Shown here: positions 43,514 to 51,547 of the stretch, one piece after another
Numbering within the stretch: position 1 is the stretch's first letter
Layout: each line of letters starts with the position of its first letter
NCBI RefSeq assembly: GCF_017875235.1
Contig: NZ_JAGGMI010000001.1
Location: forward strand, 434,001-498,000
Direction: 5' to 3'
Length of the DNA: 64,000 nucleotides
From: Asticcacaulis solisilvae
GTDB lineage: Bacteria > Pseudomonadota > Alphaproteobacteria > Caulobacterales > Caulobacteraceae
Translations under genes and position numbers: made by a program
Notes under the pieces: model-generated
Told to the model about the DNA's origin: nothing
Database searches by the model: none
The model's input: only the letters and a program-made list of their open reading frames with translations

Positions 43514-43527
43514 TGTTATCGATATCG
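43514..43527. promoter_or_regulatory. LacI-type operator candidate between the two loci
   Basis: TGTTATCGATATCG in the 305-bp gap between LacI repressor 2 and the GlcNAc kinase gene. It could serve either direction. The remaining sequence to 43684 is AT-rich and has no supported gene. Confidence 0.45.
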
Positions 43528-43684
43528 GTCAAGGCTTGCCGTGCCCATCGAATTTTACATTCGACAATGTTTTTATAGACAAACAAGCCGAATTTGATAT
43601 GACAAATATAGAAATTGGTAAGCACACAAGCACCTGGCCATTGTCCATCAGGAAGGCCGGGCCATTTGGGGGATTGCGTTTGTA

Positions 43685-44596
43685 ATGGTTCCACTGAGGC
43701 CTTCCCCCTATATTATCGGCGTGGATGGCGGCGGAACGCGCTGCCGGGTGCGGCTGCAGTCCGCGGACGGACAGGTCCTGGCCGAGGGTGAGAGCGGTCC
43801 CGCCAATATCCGTCTGGGCCTTGACCTGGCGTGGTCTCACATCGCCGAAGCGATCGACGCCGCATTGCAGGCGGCCGGCCTGACGCGCGACATCCTGCCG
43901 GCGGCAGCGGCGGGCCTGGGCCTGGCCGGCGTTCTGACCGAGAAGGATGCCTATGAGACACGCGCCCACTCTCTGACTTTCGGGGTCCTGCCTTTCGGCG
44001 CCGTGACGATCGCCAGCGACGCCCACATTGCCTGTCTGGGCGCGTTCGCCGGCGGTGACGGCGCCATCCAGATCGCCGGCACGGGCAGCTGCAGCTACCT
44101 CATTGCCGATGGCCAGGGTCGCCAGATCGGCGGCTGGGGCTTTGTCCTCGACGAGCGCGGCTCGTCGGCCGCCCTCGGCCGAGACGCGGTCAAGGCGGCG
44201 CTAAACACGCTGGATGGCCTGATCCCCGAAAGTCCGCTGACCCAAGCCCTGATCGCCCTGTTTGGCAGCGGCGCGGCGGCGGTCGACTGGTCGGAAAGCG
44301 CGACACCGGCCCAATATGGCGGCCTGTCCCCCATGGTGTTCGACCACGCCCGGCAGGACGATCCGGTCGCCCTGTCGCTGCTTGGCACCCTGGCGGGCGA
44401 TATCGACCGCTATATCCGCCATCTCGTTTCGCTCGGCGCGCCGGGCGTCTGCCTGATGGGCGGGCTGGGGCAGCACATCCGGCCGTGGCTGGCGGCGGAC
44501 GTCGTAGCCTGTCTGCGTGAACCGCGCCGCGATCCCTTAAGCGGCGCGATCCTGCTGGCCACGGGCCGGGACATCCCGCAGAGGCAGTCCGCATGA
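43685..44596 (+). CDS. N-acetylglucosamine kinase, BadF/BadG family
   Basis: A 303-residue ASKHA-fold kinase. It shows the BadF/BadG/BcrA/D pattern: YIIGVDGGGTRCRVRL (phosphate 1), ASDAHIACLGAFAGGDGAIQIAGTGSCSYLI (phosphate 2 and catalytic Asp), GGWGFVLDERGSSAALGRDAVKAAL, and the adenosine motif CLMGGLGQHIRPWL. Family members phosphorylate GlcNAc or glucosamine. In this locus it would capture GlcNAc released from N-glycans by aspartylglucosaminidase. The ribosome-binding sequence is weak (GGGGG 13 bases upstream). It overlaps cutC by ATGA. Confidence 0.92.
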   Translation: MVPLRPSPYIIGVDGGGTRCRVRLQSADGQVLAEGESGPANIRLGLDLAWSHIAEAIDAALQAAGLTRDILPAAAAGLGLAGVLTEKDAYETRAHSLTFGVLPFGAVTIASDAHIACLGAFAGGDGAIQIAGTGSCSYLIADGQGRQIGGWGFVLDERGSSAALGRDAVKAALNTLDGLIPESPLTQALIALFGSGAAAVDWSESATPAQYGGLSPMVFDHARQDDPVALSLLGTLAGDIDRYIRHLVSLGAPGVCLMGGLGQHIRPWLAADVVACLREPRRDPLSGAILLATGRDIPQRQSA

Positions 44597-45354
44597 CCGC
44601 CCTGCTCGAAGTCTGCGTCGACACCCCTGAAGGCCTGAATGTCGCCACGCGCTATGGCGCCGATCGTATCGAACTGTGCGCCAGCCTCGGCGTCGGCGGC
44701 CTGACGCCCAATCTCGGCCTGATGCGCATGGCGGCCGCCACAGGCTGCCCGACACGCGCCATGATCCGCCCCCGCCAAGGCGACTTCGTCTATACCGAGG
44801 TCGAAGCCTCGGTCATGCTGCACGACATCGACGCCGTCGCCATGATGGGCCTGGAAGGGGTGGTGATCGGCTGCAATCACGCCAATGGCGCGCTTGACAC
44901 CGCCCTGCTGGAGCGCCTGGCGCGCCACGCCCATGCACTCGAACTGAAGCTGACCCTGCACCGTAGTTTCGACCTGGTGCCGGATCAGCTCGAAGCCCTG
45001 GCGATCGTCCAGTCGCTGGCGATCGACGCGATCCTGACCTCGGGCGGCGCGGATACCGCCTTGGCCGGGACGGACGCCATCGCCCGGCTGGTGGCGGCGA
45101 GCGCCCTGCCCGGTGGCGGCGCGACCGAGATCATCGCGGGCGTCGGTGTTACGGCCGATACGGTCAGCGACATCATCCGCCTTACCGGTGTCACGGCTGT
45201 CCACGCTTCGTGCAGTCGCGTTGACCCCAGCCCCGACACCGACGCCGTCCGCTTCGGCTTTGCCGATCCTGACCTGCGCCAGACGGATGCCCGGCTGGTG
45301 ACACTGCTCAGCAATGCCGTGCGCGCGCCGACCACCGTTGCGGCCGTCCGCTGA
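44593..45354 (+). CDS. cutC: CutC family TIM-barrel protein
   Basis: A 253-residue CutC protein: LLEVCVDTPEGLNVATRYGADRIELCASLGVGGLTPNLGLMRMA, TRAMIRPRQGDFVYTEVE, DIDAVAMMGLEGVVIGCNHANGALD, LTLHRSFDLVPDQLEALAIV, ILTSGGADTAL. The name comes from an early link with copper tolerance in E. coli that is weakly supported; the fold is a TIM barrel with a conserved pocket. Here it is translationally coupled to a GlcNAc kinase and followed 15 bp later by a GntR regulator, which argues for a role in amino-sugar or N-glycan metabolism. The reaction is unknown. Confidence 0.93.
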   Translation: MTALLEVCVDTPEGLNVATRYGADRIELCASLGVGGLTPNLGLMRMAAATGCPTRAMIRPRQGDFVYTEVEASVMLHDIDAVAMMGLEGVVIGCNHANGALDTALLERLARHAHALELKLTLHRSFDLVPDQLEALAIVQSLAIDAILTSGGADTALAGTDAIARLVAASALPGGGATEIIAGVGVTADTVSDIIRLTGVTAVHASCSRVDPSPDTDAVRFGFADPDLRQTDARLVTLLSNAVRAPTTVAAVR

Positions 45355-45369
45355 AAAGGAGGAGACACC

Positions 45370-46101
45370 ATGACATTCTTCTCGGCCATCGATAGTTCCG
45401 AACCGCGTCATGGCCCACTGTACATGCAGGTCGAGCGCATCCTGCGCGACGGTATCCGCGACGGCGAATATGCCGGCGACGCCGCCTTGCCGACCGAGCG
45501 CGCCCTGGCGGAAAAATACGGCGTATCGCGCCTGACGGTCCGTAAGGCGCTGTCGGACCTCGAACGCGAAGGCCTGCTGGTGCGCCGCCGCGGCGCCGGG
45601 ACCTTCATTGCGTCGCGGCCCGCGGCCGCCAATGGCGGCTTCTCCTTCACCGAAAACATCATGAAGAATAGCCCGGAAGCGCGCAGCGTCTGGCTTATGA
45701 CGGAAACCGGGATCGTCTCCGCCGACGAATCCATGATGCTGGGCCTGGCGCCCGACGCGCGCATCCACCGTCTGAAGCGGACCCGCTATGCGTCCGATAC
45801 GGCCGTCGGTGTCGAGGCGACCCTGGTGCCGCATTACCTCGGCAAGGGCGCGCTGAACGTCGCCGAATCGCTTGAGGACGCCCTTCGGGCCTGCGGGATG
45901 GGGCCTGTGCGCGCCCTGCAGCGCCTGCGCGCCGTAACCCTGCAATCACCTGAGGCCGATCTCCTGGGCGTCCCTGCCGGCGTCCCCGGCTTCCTGATCG
46001 AGCGCCGCAGCTTCCTCGACGACGGCCGCACCGCCGAACTGACAAAGGCCTGGTATCGCGGGGACATGTCCGACCTGATGGCGGAAATCACCCTGGCCTG
46101 A
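45370..46101 (+). CDS. GntR/HutC-family regulator 1 (UTRA domain)
   Basis: A 243-residue repressor. The winged helix is at residues about 15-78 (GPLYMQVERILRDGIRDGEYAGDAALPTERALAEKYGVSRLTVRKALSDLEREGLLVRRRGAGTF); the UTRA effector domain follows (SVWLMTETGIVSADESMMLGLAPDARIHRLKRTRYA, VPGFLIERRSFLDDGRTAELTKAWYRGDMSDLMAEI). HutC/NagR-type members sense sugar phosphates such as GlcN6P or GlcNAc6P, fitting the upstream GlcNAc kinase with which it is co-transcribed. A second paralogue follows 162 bp later. Confidence 0.94.
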   Translation: MTFFSAIDSSEPRHGPLYMQVERILRDGIRDGEYAGDAALPTERALAEKYGVSRLTVRKALSDLEREGLLVRRRGAGTFIASRPAAANGGFSFTENIMKNSPEARSVWLMTETGIVSADESMMLGLAPDARIHRLKRTRYASDTAVGVEATLVPHYLGKGALNVAESLEDALRACGMGPVRALQRLRAVTLQSPEADLLGVPAGVPGFLIERRSFLDDGRTAELTKAWYRGDMSDLMAEITLA

Positions 46102-46119
46102 CTCCAGGCGTCCAGGCCA
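46094..46119 (+). terminator. Possible weak terminator after GntR regulator 1
   Basis: TGGCCTG (46094-46100) pairs with CAGGCCA (46113-46119), followed by TTCTTCGGT. The U run is poor, so this is tentative. Confidence 0.35.
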
Positions 46120-46217
46120 TTCTTCGGTAAAAAACGTGTACGGGGAGATTTTACCTGTCATTATTGGAGTTGATGCAATAGTACCAACTGTCATATGTGA
46201 AAATAACACGTGTGTAT

Positions 46218-46232
46218 GTTGGTCATATCAAC
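46218..46232. promoter_or_regulatory. Candidate GntR operator upstream of regulator 2
   Basis: GTTGGTCATATCAAC, an imperfect inverted repeat (GTTG..CAAC). Its complement-like counterpart ATTGGTCATGACAAC is found, inverted, at 47058-47072 before GH29. The shared TTGGTCAT resembles half-sites of NagR/DasR-type operators. Confidence 0.4.
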
Positions 46233-46263
46233 GCATCACTTCGATCGTGAGTCGGGAGCCTCC

Positions 46264-47004
46264 ATGTCGTCAACCAAGCGTGCACCGGCGGAGTCGGGCG
46301 CCAAGGCCGCAAGCCTTTATCTCCAGTTGCAGGATACGCTGAGGGACGCCATCACCAGCCGCAGGCTGGCGCCGGACGCCGCTATTCCGACCGAGCGCGA
46401 GCTGGCCGAGGAGTTCAAGGTCTCGCGAATCACCGTGCGCAAGGCGGTCGACGGCCTGGTCTATGAAGGTCTTCTGACGCGCCGCCAGGGCGCCGGCACC
46501 TTCGTCAACAAGCGCGTCGAAAAGAGCTATTCCAAGATGTCGTCCTTCACGGAGGACATGATTTCGCGCGGCCGCGTGCCGTCAAGCAAGTGGCTGTCGA
46601 AATCGGCGGGCCTGGTCAATCCGGAAGAGGCGCTGGCCATGGGCCTGTCGCCCGGCACAACGGTTTTCCGCTTCAATCGCATGCGTTTTGCCGACGGCAC
46701 CTCGATGGGACTCGACTACGCCACCGTGCCGGCCAACTGCCTGCCGTCACTCGATGCCGTTACGAACTCGCTCTATGAAGCGCTGGAAGCCGCCGGCACC
46801 CGCCCGGTCCGCGCCCTGCAACGTCTGCGCGCCGTGGCCTTTAACGCCGAACAGGCGCAGCTCCTGGAAATCCCGGTCGGCTCCCCCGGCCTGCTGATCG
46901 AACGGCGCGGCTTCCTGGCCGATGGCCGCCCGGCGGAATACACGCAATCCTACTATCGTGGCGATGCCTACGACCTGATGTCCGAATTGAGCCACATCGC
47001 TTAA
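46264..47004 (+). CDS. GntR/HutC-family regulator 2 (UTRA domain)
   Basis: A 246-residue paralogue of the preceding regulator. The ATG at 46264 follows GGGAG by five bases; an upstream frame of 18 codons is not supported. The winged helix is ASLYLQLQDTLRDAITSRRLAPDAAIPTERELAEEFKVSRITVRKAVDGLVYEGLLTRRQGAGTF, and the UTRA domain contains FTEDMISRGRVPSSKWLSKSAGLVNPEEALAMGLSPGTTVFRFNRMRFADG. Relatives control GlcNAc and chitobiose use. It precedes the GH29-GH85 pair and probably represses them, itself and perhaps the large minus-strand operon. Confidence 0.94.
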   Translation: MSSTKRAPAESGAKAASLYLQLQDTLRDAITSRRLAPDAAIPTERELAEEFKVSRITVRKAVDGLVYEGLLTRRQGAGTFVNKRVEKSYSKMSSFTEDMISRGRVPSSKWLSKSAGLVNPEEALAMGLSPGTTVFRFNRMRFADGTSMGLDYATVPANCLPSLDAVTNSLYEALEAAGTRPVRALQRLRAVAFNAEQAQLLEIPVGSPGLLIERRGFLADGRPAEYTQSYYRGDAYDLMSELSHIA

Positions 47005-47057
47005 ATTTTCATAAGAAAAATCGTTTTTATCGTTGCCAATCTCCATGGCCGCGATAA

Positions 47058-47072
47058 GTTGTCATGACCAAT
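47058..47072. promoter_or_regulatory. Candidate GntR operator upstream of GH29
   Basis: GTTGTCATGACCAAT; read on the other strand it is ATTGGTCATGACAAC, sharing TTGGTCAT and CAAC with the site at 46218. It lies 40 bp before the GH29 start. Confidence 0.4.
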
Positions 47073-47111
47073 TCGACCGGCTCGACAAAACCGGGACACA
47101 GGGGAATGGAC

Positions 47112-49202
47112 ATGACGAGTTTCACGCGACGCCACCTTATCCTGGCCGGGACCGCAGCGAGCTTGAGCGCGCCCCTGCCTGCCCTGGCCGCCGGCAGCGC
47201 ACCGAAGGCCTACGGCGCCACGCCGTCACCGCGCCAGTACCGGTGGCACAACCGGACGGCCTACGCCTTCGTCCATTTCACCATCAACACCTTTACCGAC
47301 AGGGAATGGGGCTATGGCGACGAAAGCGTCAACCTGTTCAATCCGACCGATTTCAGCGCCGACCAGATCGTCGAAGCGGCCAAGGCCGGTGGCCTGACGG
47401 GCCTGATCCTGACCGCCAAACACCACGACGGCTTCTGTCTGTGGCCCAGCGCCTACACGGAGCATTCGGTCAAGAACAGCCCCTACAAGAACGGCAGGGG
47501 CGACATTGTCCGCGAGATGTCCGAGGCTTGTGGGCGCCACGGCCTGGCCTTTGGTGTCTACCTTTCGCCCTGGGACCGCAATCACTCCGAATACGGCCAC
47601 CCTGCCTATGTCGAATATTACCACAACCAGCTGCGCGAACTGACGACGCAGTATGGCAAACTGTTCGAAGTCTGGTTCGACGGCGCCAATGGCGGCGACG
47701 GCTATTATGGCGGCGCCCGTGAAACGCGCCGCATCCATGCCCCGACCTATTATGGTTGGGACACGGTGCGCGCCATCGTGCGCAAGAACCAGCCGGACGC
47801 CGTCATGTTCGCTGACGCCGACATGGATGTGCGCTGGGTCGGCAACGAAGAAGGCCACGCCGGCGATCCCTGCTGGCCGACGGTCGATACCACGCCCTAC
47901 ACCCAGGAAAAGGGCAACAAGGGGGTGCGCGGCGGGCCGATCTGGAACCCGGCCGAAACCAATGTCTCCATACGGCCGGGCTGGTTCTGGCACGCGGACG
48001 AAAAGCCCCGCACGCCGGCCAACCTGACCAAGATCTATTTCGAGTCGATTGGCCGCGGCACGACCCTGTTGCTCAATCTGGCGCCGGACCGCCGGGGCCG
48101 CGTACCGGACGCGGACGTCATGTCGCTGAAAGCCTGGAAGGCGATCATCGACAAAACCTTTTCCCGCAATCTGGCGGCCGGCGGCACGGTCACAGCGTCC
48201 ACAGCCTTCGGCAGCGGTTACGCCGCCACCAATATTCTGAAGCCCGGCAAGTTCTGGGCGGCCAAGGACAGCGATCGCGCGGGCGCCTGGACGGAAATAA
48301 CCCTGCCATCCGTGCGGACTTTCGATGTCATTCGTTTTGCTGAAGACATCCGGCTCGGCGTCCGTGTCGACGACTACGCCGTCGATGTCTTTGACGCCAA
48401 GGGCTGGCGCGAAGTCGCCCGCCACACCTCCATTGGCCACGAGCGCCTGATCCGGCTGCCCGCGCCGGTGACCGCCTCTAGGGTCCGCCTGCGCATCCTG
48501 ACGGCGGCCGCCTCGCCGGTCATCGGCAATTTTGGCCTGTTCCTCATGCCGCCGGTCCTGGAAGAGCCCATTGTCCGCCGTGATTCCAAAGGCATGGTCA
48601 CCCTGACGGCCACGGCGGCCGGACAGAGCCTGTTCTACACCGCCGATGGCAGCGAACCGACCGCCAGCAGCACGGCTTACAGTGCGCCCTTTGCCTTGAC
48701 GCGGGGGGGCGTCGTCAAGGCCATGGCCCGCGATGACCGGACGGGGGTGGCTAGCGCGGTGACAACGGTTGAATTCGACGTGTCGCCGGCAAACTGGACC
48801 GTCGTTAAATCCAATATCGACACGCCCGACGCCCTGCTTCGGGGAGAGACCTTCACCGGACCTGACGGACAGCCGATCGAAGCCATCATTGATCTTGGCG
48901 AGACACTCGACGTCAAGGGATTCGTCCTGGCTCCGCCCGTGCAGAACATTTCGCTCGGGATCGACCGCGTCAATCGCATGGGGCCGCCGGCCGGCTATGA
49001 AGTCTGGGTCAGTGCCGATGGCGCACAATGGGGCGACATGTCGGCCGAAGGCGAATTCTCCAATATCGCCGCCAACCGGACCGGACAGCGTATCAGCTTC
49101 GCGACACCTAAATCCGGCCGATACGTGCGCATCCGCCTGCCACGCGCTGTGCAGGACAAGCCGGTGATCGCCGTTGGAAAAATCGGTATCATCACCCGTT
49201 AA
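47112..49202 (+). CDS. GH29 alpha-L-fucosidase with C-terminal binding modules
   Basis: A 696-residue exported enzyme. The ATG at 47112 has AGGGG seven bases upstream and opens a Tat-like leader (SFTRRHLILAGTAASL). The GH29 TIM barrel covers about 40-360: KHHDGFCLWPS (103-113), LSPWDRN, and the nucleophile Asp190 in EVWFDGANGG. Then come an F5/8-type (CBM32-like) module (about 370-480), a chitobiase-type C-terminal beta module (VTLTATAAGQSLFYTADGSEPTASS), and a second discoidin-like module. GH29 enzymes remove alpha-linked fucose; in this locus core alpha-1,3 or antennary fucose of N-glycans is the likely target. GH85 follows after 12 bp. Confidence 0.93.
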   Translation: MTSFTRRHLILAGTAASLSAPLPALAAGSAPKAYGATPSPRQYRWHNRTAYAFVHFTINTFTDREWGYGDESVNLFNPTDFSADQIVEAAKAGGLTGLILTAKHHDGFCLWPSAYTEHSVKNSPYKNGRGDIVREMSEACGRHGLAFGVYLSPWDRNHSEYGHPAYVEYYHNQLRELTTQYGKLFEVWFDGANGGDGYYGGARETRRIHAPTYYGWDTVRAIVRKNQPDAVMFADADMDVRWVGNEEGHAGDPCWPTVDTTPYTQEKGNKGVRGGPIWNPAETNVSIRPGWFWHADEKPRTPANLTKIYFESIGRGTTLLLNLAPDRRGRVPDADVMSLKAWKAIIDKTFSRNLAAGGTVTASTAFGSGYAATNILKPGKFWAAKDSDRAGAWTEITLPSVRTFDVIRFAEDIRLGVRVDDYAVDVFDAKGWREVARHTSIGHERLIRLPAPVTASRVRLRILTAAASPVIGNFGLFLMPPVLEEPIVRRDSKGMVTLTATAAGQSLFYTADGSEPTASSTAYSAPFALTRGGVVKAMARDDRTGVASAVTTVEFDVSPANWTVVKSNIDTPDALLRGETFTGPDGQPIEAIIDLGETLDVKGFVLAPPVQNISLGIDRVNRMGPPAGYEVWVSADGAQWGDMSAEGEFSNIAANRTGQRISFATPKSGRYVRIRLPRAVQDKPVIAVGKIGIITR

Positions 49203-49214
49203 GCAGAAGCCAAA

Positions 49215-51389
49215 ATGTCCCATTTCTCCGCCGACCGCCGTCAGTTCTTCCGCATGACCGCCGCCACCGCCGCGGTCACCGCCCTGCTGCCGGGCCTCAG
49301 CCATGCCGCCGACAGCCAGTCGATCAGCCCGGTCTATCCGCTGAACGCGCCCGGCGAAGCCTGGGACGTCTTCAAGGCCTACGATCCTGAAACCGATCCG
49401 AACGCGCCGTTTTACCGCTCGCACGTCAAGCGCGCCGCCCGTATCGCGCCGCTCAACGCCACCCAGGCGCAGCCCGGCCTCAAGCCCGAGGTTCCGGCCG
49501 CGACGCTGTTCGCCGCCTATCTGACGCTGGAAGGCCCGGACGAGGATCTCAACCGCGCCCGCTATCAGACGGGCGCAAAGAGCCGCCCGCATGTCGAACG
49601 CTTCTGGCAATACCAGGACGTCGTCGTCGGCTGGAACACCACCGGCCTGGTGCCCAATCCGGCCATGGTCGATGCCGCGCATCGCAACGGCGCCATCTGC
49701 CTCGGCTGCGTCTTCCAACCCGACGTACGCATGTTCAACGGCACCGATCTGCCACGGCCCGAAGTGGCTAAGAAGCTGGTCAAGCTGTGCCAGTATTTCG
49801 GCTTTGACGGCTATTTCGTCAATTTCGAAAGCTATACGGCCGAAGACGCCCGCGCCATCCAGGACCTGATCGCCGACATGAAGACGGCGGCTCAGCAGGC
49901 GGGCCTCAACGACTTCCACATCCAGTATTACGACGGTTATACCGACGTGAAATCCGTCTGGCCCGGCCCGCCGCACGTCGACGGCAGCGAGCGCAAGGCG
50001 TCGGAGCCCCGCGCCGACTCGATGATGATCGACCAGGGCTGGAGCAATTACGGCCTGACGCGTGGCTGCTGTTCGGGCCACGCCCTGACCGAACTGGCCG
50101 ATCCCGCCAAGACCGGAGGCGGCTATGAGCAAAACGACATCTATTACGGCCTGCAACTCTATCCGGGCCCCGGCTATATGGGCCTGGTCGCGCCGCGCGT
50201 CATCACGCCGAACGGCGGCCCGTCGCAGGGCGGTTTGCAGATATACAGCGTCGAGGATGGCCTGCGCAAAATGCGCCGCGCCCGCGTCGATCAGTTGAAA
50301 GCCTTGAAGGCGCCGACGGCGGCCGACCGCACGGAACTGCTCAGCCTGACCGACCCCAATCTGGTGCGCAAGTCTTGGTATCGCCTGCATCAGAGCTTCT
50401 GGTCCGGCAAGACCGGCAGCCCTGCCAATGGCAATAACCCGACGCCGGCGCAACTGGCCATCTATGGCGATGCCGAACGCCGCAAGGTCTATACCGACTA
50501 TCAGGCGCCCGGCCAGGCCAGCGACCAGCTTCGCCTGCCGATCACCTATGGTGTCGCCAACTTCATCGTTGAGCGTTCGGTCGTGGGCACCCTGCCCTTC
50601 GTCACGCGCTTCAATACCGGCGAAGGCGCGCGCTTCTTCCATGAGGGCGTGCAGACGGGCGGAGCCGCTTGGTTCAACCTCGGCATCCAGGACATCTTGC
50701 CCAGTTGGGCGTGGTGGACCAAGGGTGCGGCTCTGGACGTCGACTACGACTTTACGGATGCCTGGGATGGCGGATCGTCCCTGCGCGTTGCCGGCACGCT
50801 CGATCAACCGACCGAGGTGCGCCTCTACAAGACCGAAGTCGCACTGTCGGCATCGTCGACCGTTGGCCTGGTCTATAAGGGCGGCAGCAAAGGCAAGATG
50901 AAGGTCGGCCTGGTGTTCAAGGACGCGCCGGCTCAGGTCGAGTGGGTTGCGGTCACCGGCGGTCAGGCGTTGAAAAACGGCTGGCTGCGCTGGAGTGGGA
51001 ACCTCGGTCAGTTTGCCGGCCGGACACTCGTCACCGTTTCGCTCGGCTTCGAAGGCACGGGCGCTTATGCCGTCAATATCGGCGAGCTGTCGTTGAGCGA
51101 CCGTCCCGCCGCCGCGCCCGCCGCACCGCAAGGCTTCCGGATTGAGAAGGCTCGCGTCCTGTCGGGCGGTAAGTCGGCGGAACTGCGCCTGCAATGGACA
51201 GCGGATGCCGGCGTCGATGCCTATGACCTGTTTGCCGACCGCGTCTGGCTCGGCCGGATCAGCGGCGACGCCTACTACGTCGCCAACCTGCCGCGCGGCA
51301 AGGCAAGCACAACGACACTTTCGCTGACGCCGATCGTCAACGGCGCAGCAAAAGCGCCATCTGCAACAACCACGTTTACTTGGGCTTAA
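49215..51389 (+). CDS. GH85 endo-beta-N-acetylglucosaminidase
   Basis: A 724-residue enzyme that cuts between the two GlcNAc residues of the N-glycan core, leaving one GlcNAc on the peptide. The leader ADRRQFFRMTAATAAVTALLPG is Tat-like. The TIM barrel includes RFWQYQDVVVGWNTTGLVPNPAMVDAAHRNGAICLGCVF and the catalytic pair in FGFDGYFVNFESY: Asn203, which stabilises the oxazoline, and Glu205, the acid/base. MMIDQGWSNYGL and beta-sandwich domains follow (DYDFTDAWDGGSSLRVAG), ending in a fibronectin-like region. The architecture is like bacterial Endo-D/Endo-BT enzymes. This is the key diagnostic gene for N-glycan use in this locus. Confidence 0.93.
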   Translation: MSHFSADRRQFFRMTAATAAVTALLPGLSHAADSQSISPVYPLNAPGEAWDVFKAYDPETDPNAPFYRSHVKRAARIAPLNATQAQPGLKPEVPAATLFAAYLTLEGPDEDLNRARYQTGAKSRPHVERFWQYQDVVVGWNTTGLVPNPAMVDAAHRNGAICLGCVFQPDVRMFNGTDLPRPEVAKKLVKLCQYFGFDGYFVNFESYTAEDARAIQDLIADMKTAAQQAGLNDFHIQYYDGYTDVKSVWPGPPHVDGSERKASEPRADSMMIDQGWSNYGLTRGCCSGHALTELADPAKTGGGYEQNDIYYGLQLYPGPGYMGLVAPRVITPNGGPSQGGLQIYSVEDGLRKMRRARVDQLKALKAPTAADRTELLSLTDPNLVRKSWYRLHQSFWSGKTGSPANGNNPTPAQLAIYGDAERRKVYTDYQAPGQASDQLRLPITYGVANFIVERSVVGTLPFVTRFNTGEGARFFHEGVQTGGAAWFNLGIQDILPSWAWWTKGAALDVDYDFTDAWDGGSSLRVAGTLDQPTEVRLYKTEVALSASSTVGLVYKGGSKGKMKVGLVFKDAPAQVEWVAVTGGQALKNGWLRWSGNLGQFAGRTLVTVSLGFEGTGAYAVNIGELSLSDRPAAAPAAPQGFRIEKARVLSGGKSAELRLQWTADAGVDAYDLFADRVWLGRISGDAYYVANLPRGKASTTTLSLTPIVNGAAKAPSATTTFTWA

Positions 51390-51392
51390 AAA

Positions 51393-51460
51393 GGCCCCCC
51401 TTCCGTCAGCTTCGCCGAAGGCTCGCTGCCACCTTCCCCGTAAACGGGGAAGGAATTAAG
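51393..51460 (-). repeat. REP-like palindromic unit (copy 4a)
   Basis: Inverted unit CCCCCCTTCCGTC ... AGCTTCGCCGAAGGCT ... CCACCTTCCCCGT/ACGGGGAAGG, between convergent GH85 and aspartylglucosaminidase genes. It faces away from copy 4b. Confidence 0.8.
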
Positions 51461-51476
51461 TGAGACAATTCAAATC

Positions 51477-51532
51477 GTTCCTTCCCCGTTTACGGGGAAG
51501 GTGGCATTTGCGGAGCAAATGACGGAAGGGGG
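51477..51532 (+). repeat. REP-like palindromic unit (copy 4b)
   Basis: CCTTCCCCGT-TT-ACGGGGAAGG, GTGGC, hairpin ATTTGC-GGA-GCAAAT, GACGGAAGGGGG. Compared with copy 2 (GTTTGC/GCAAAC) the outermost pair changed from G-C to A-T on both sides, keeping the stem. Confidence 0.8.
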
Positions 51533-51547
51533 ATATTCGGTGCTAAA

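Noticed and set aside
43503..43685. A 60-codon frame in the AT-rich gap before the GlcNAc kinase
   Set aside because: No ribosome-binding site and no conserved pattern; the region is better explained as promoter and operator sequence.
47226..51194. A 1322-codon open frame antisense to GH29 and GH85
   Set aside because: Both sense genes are well supported by catalytic motifs; the antisense translation has no recognisable domain and a shadow-type composition.
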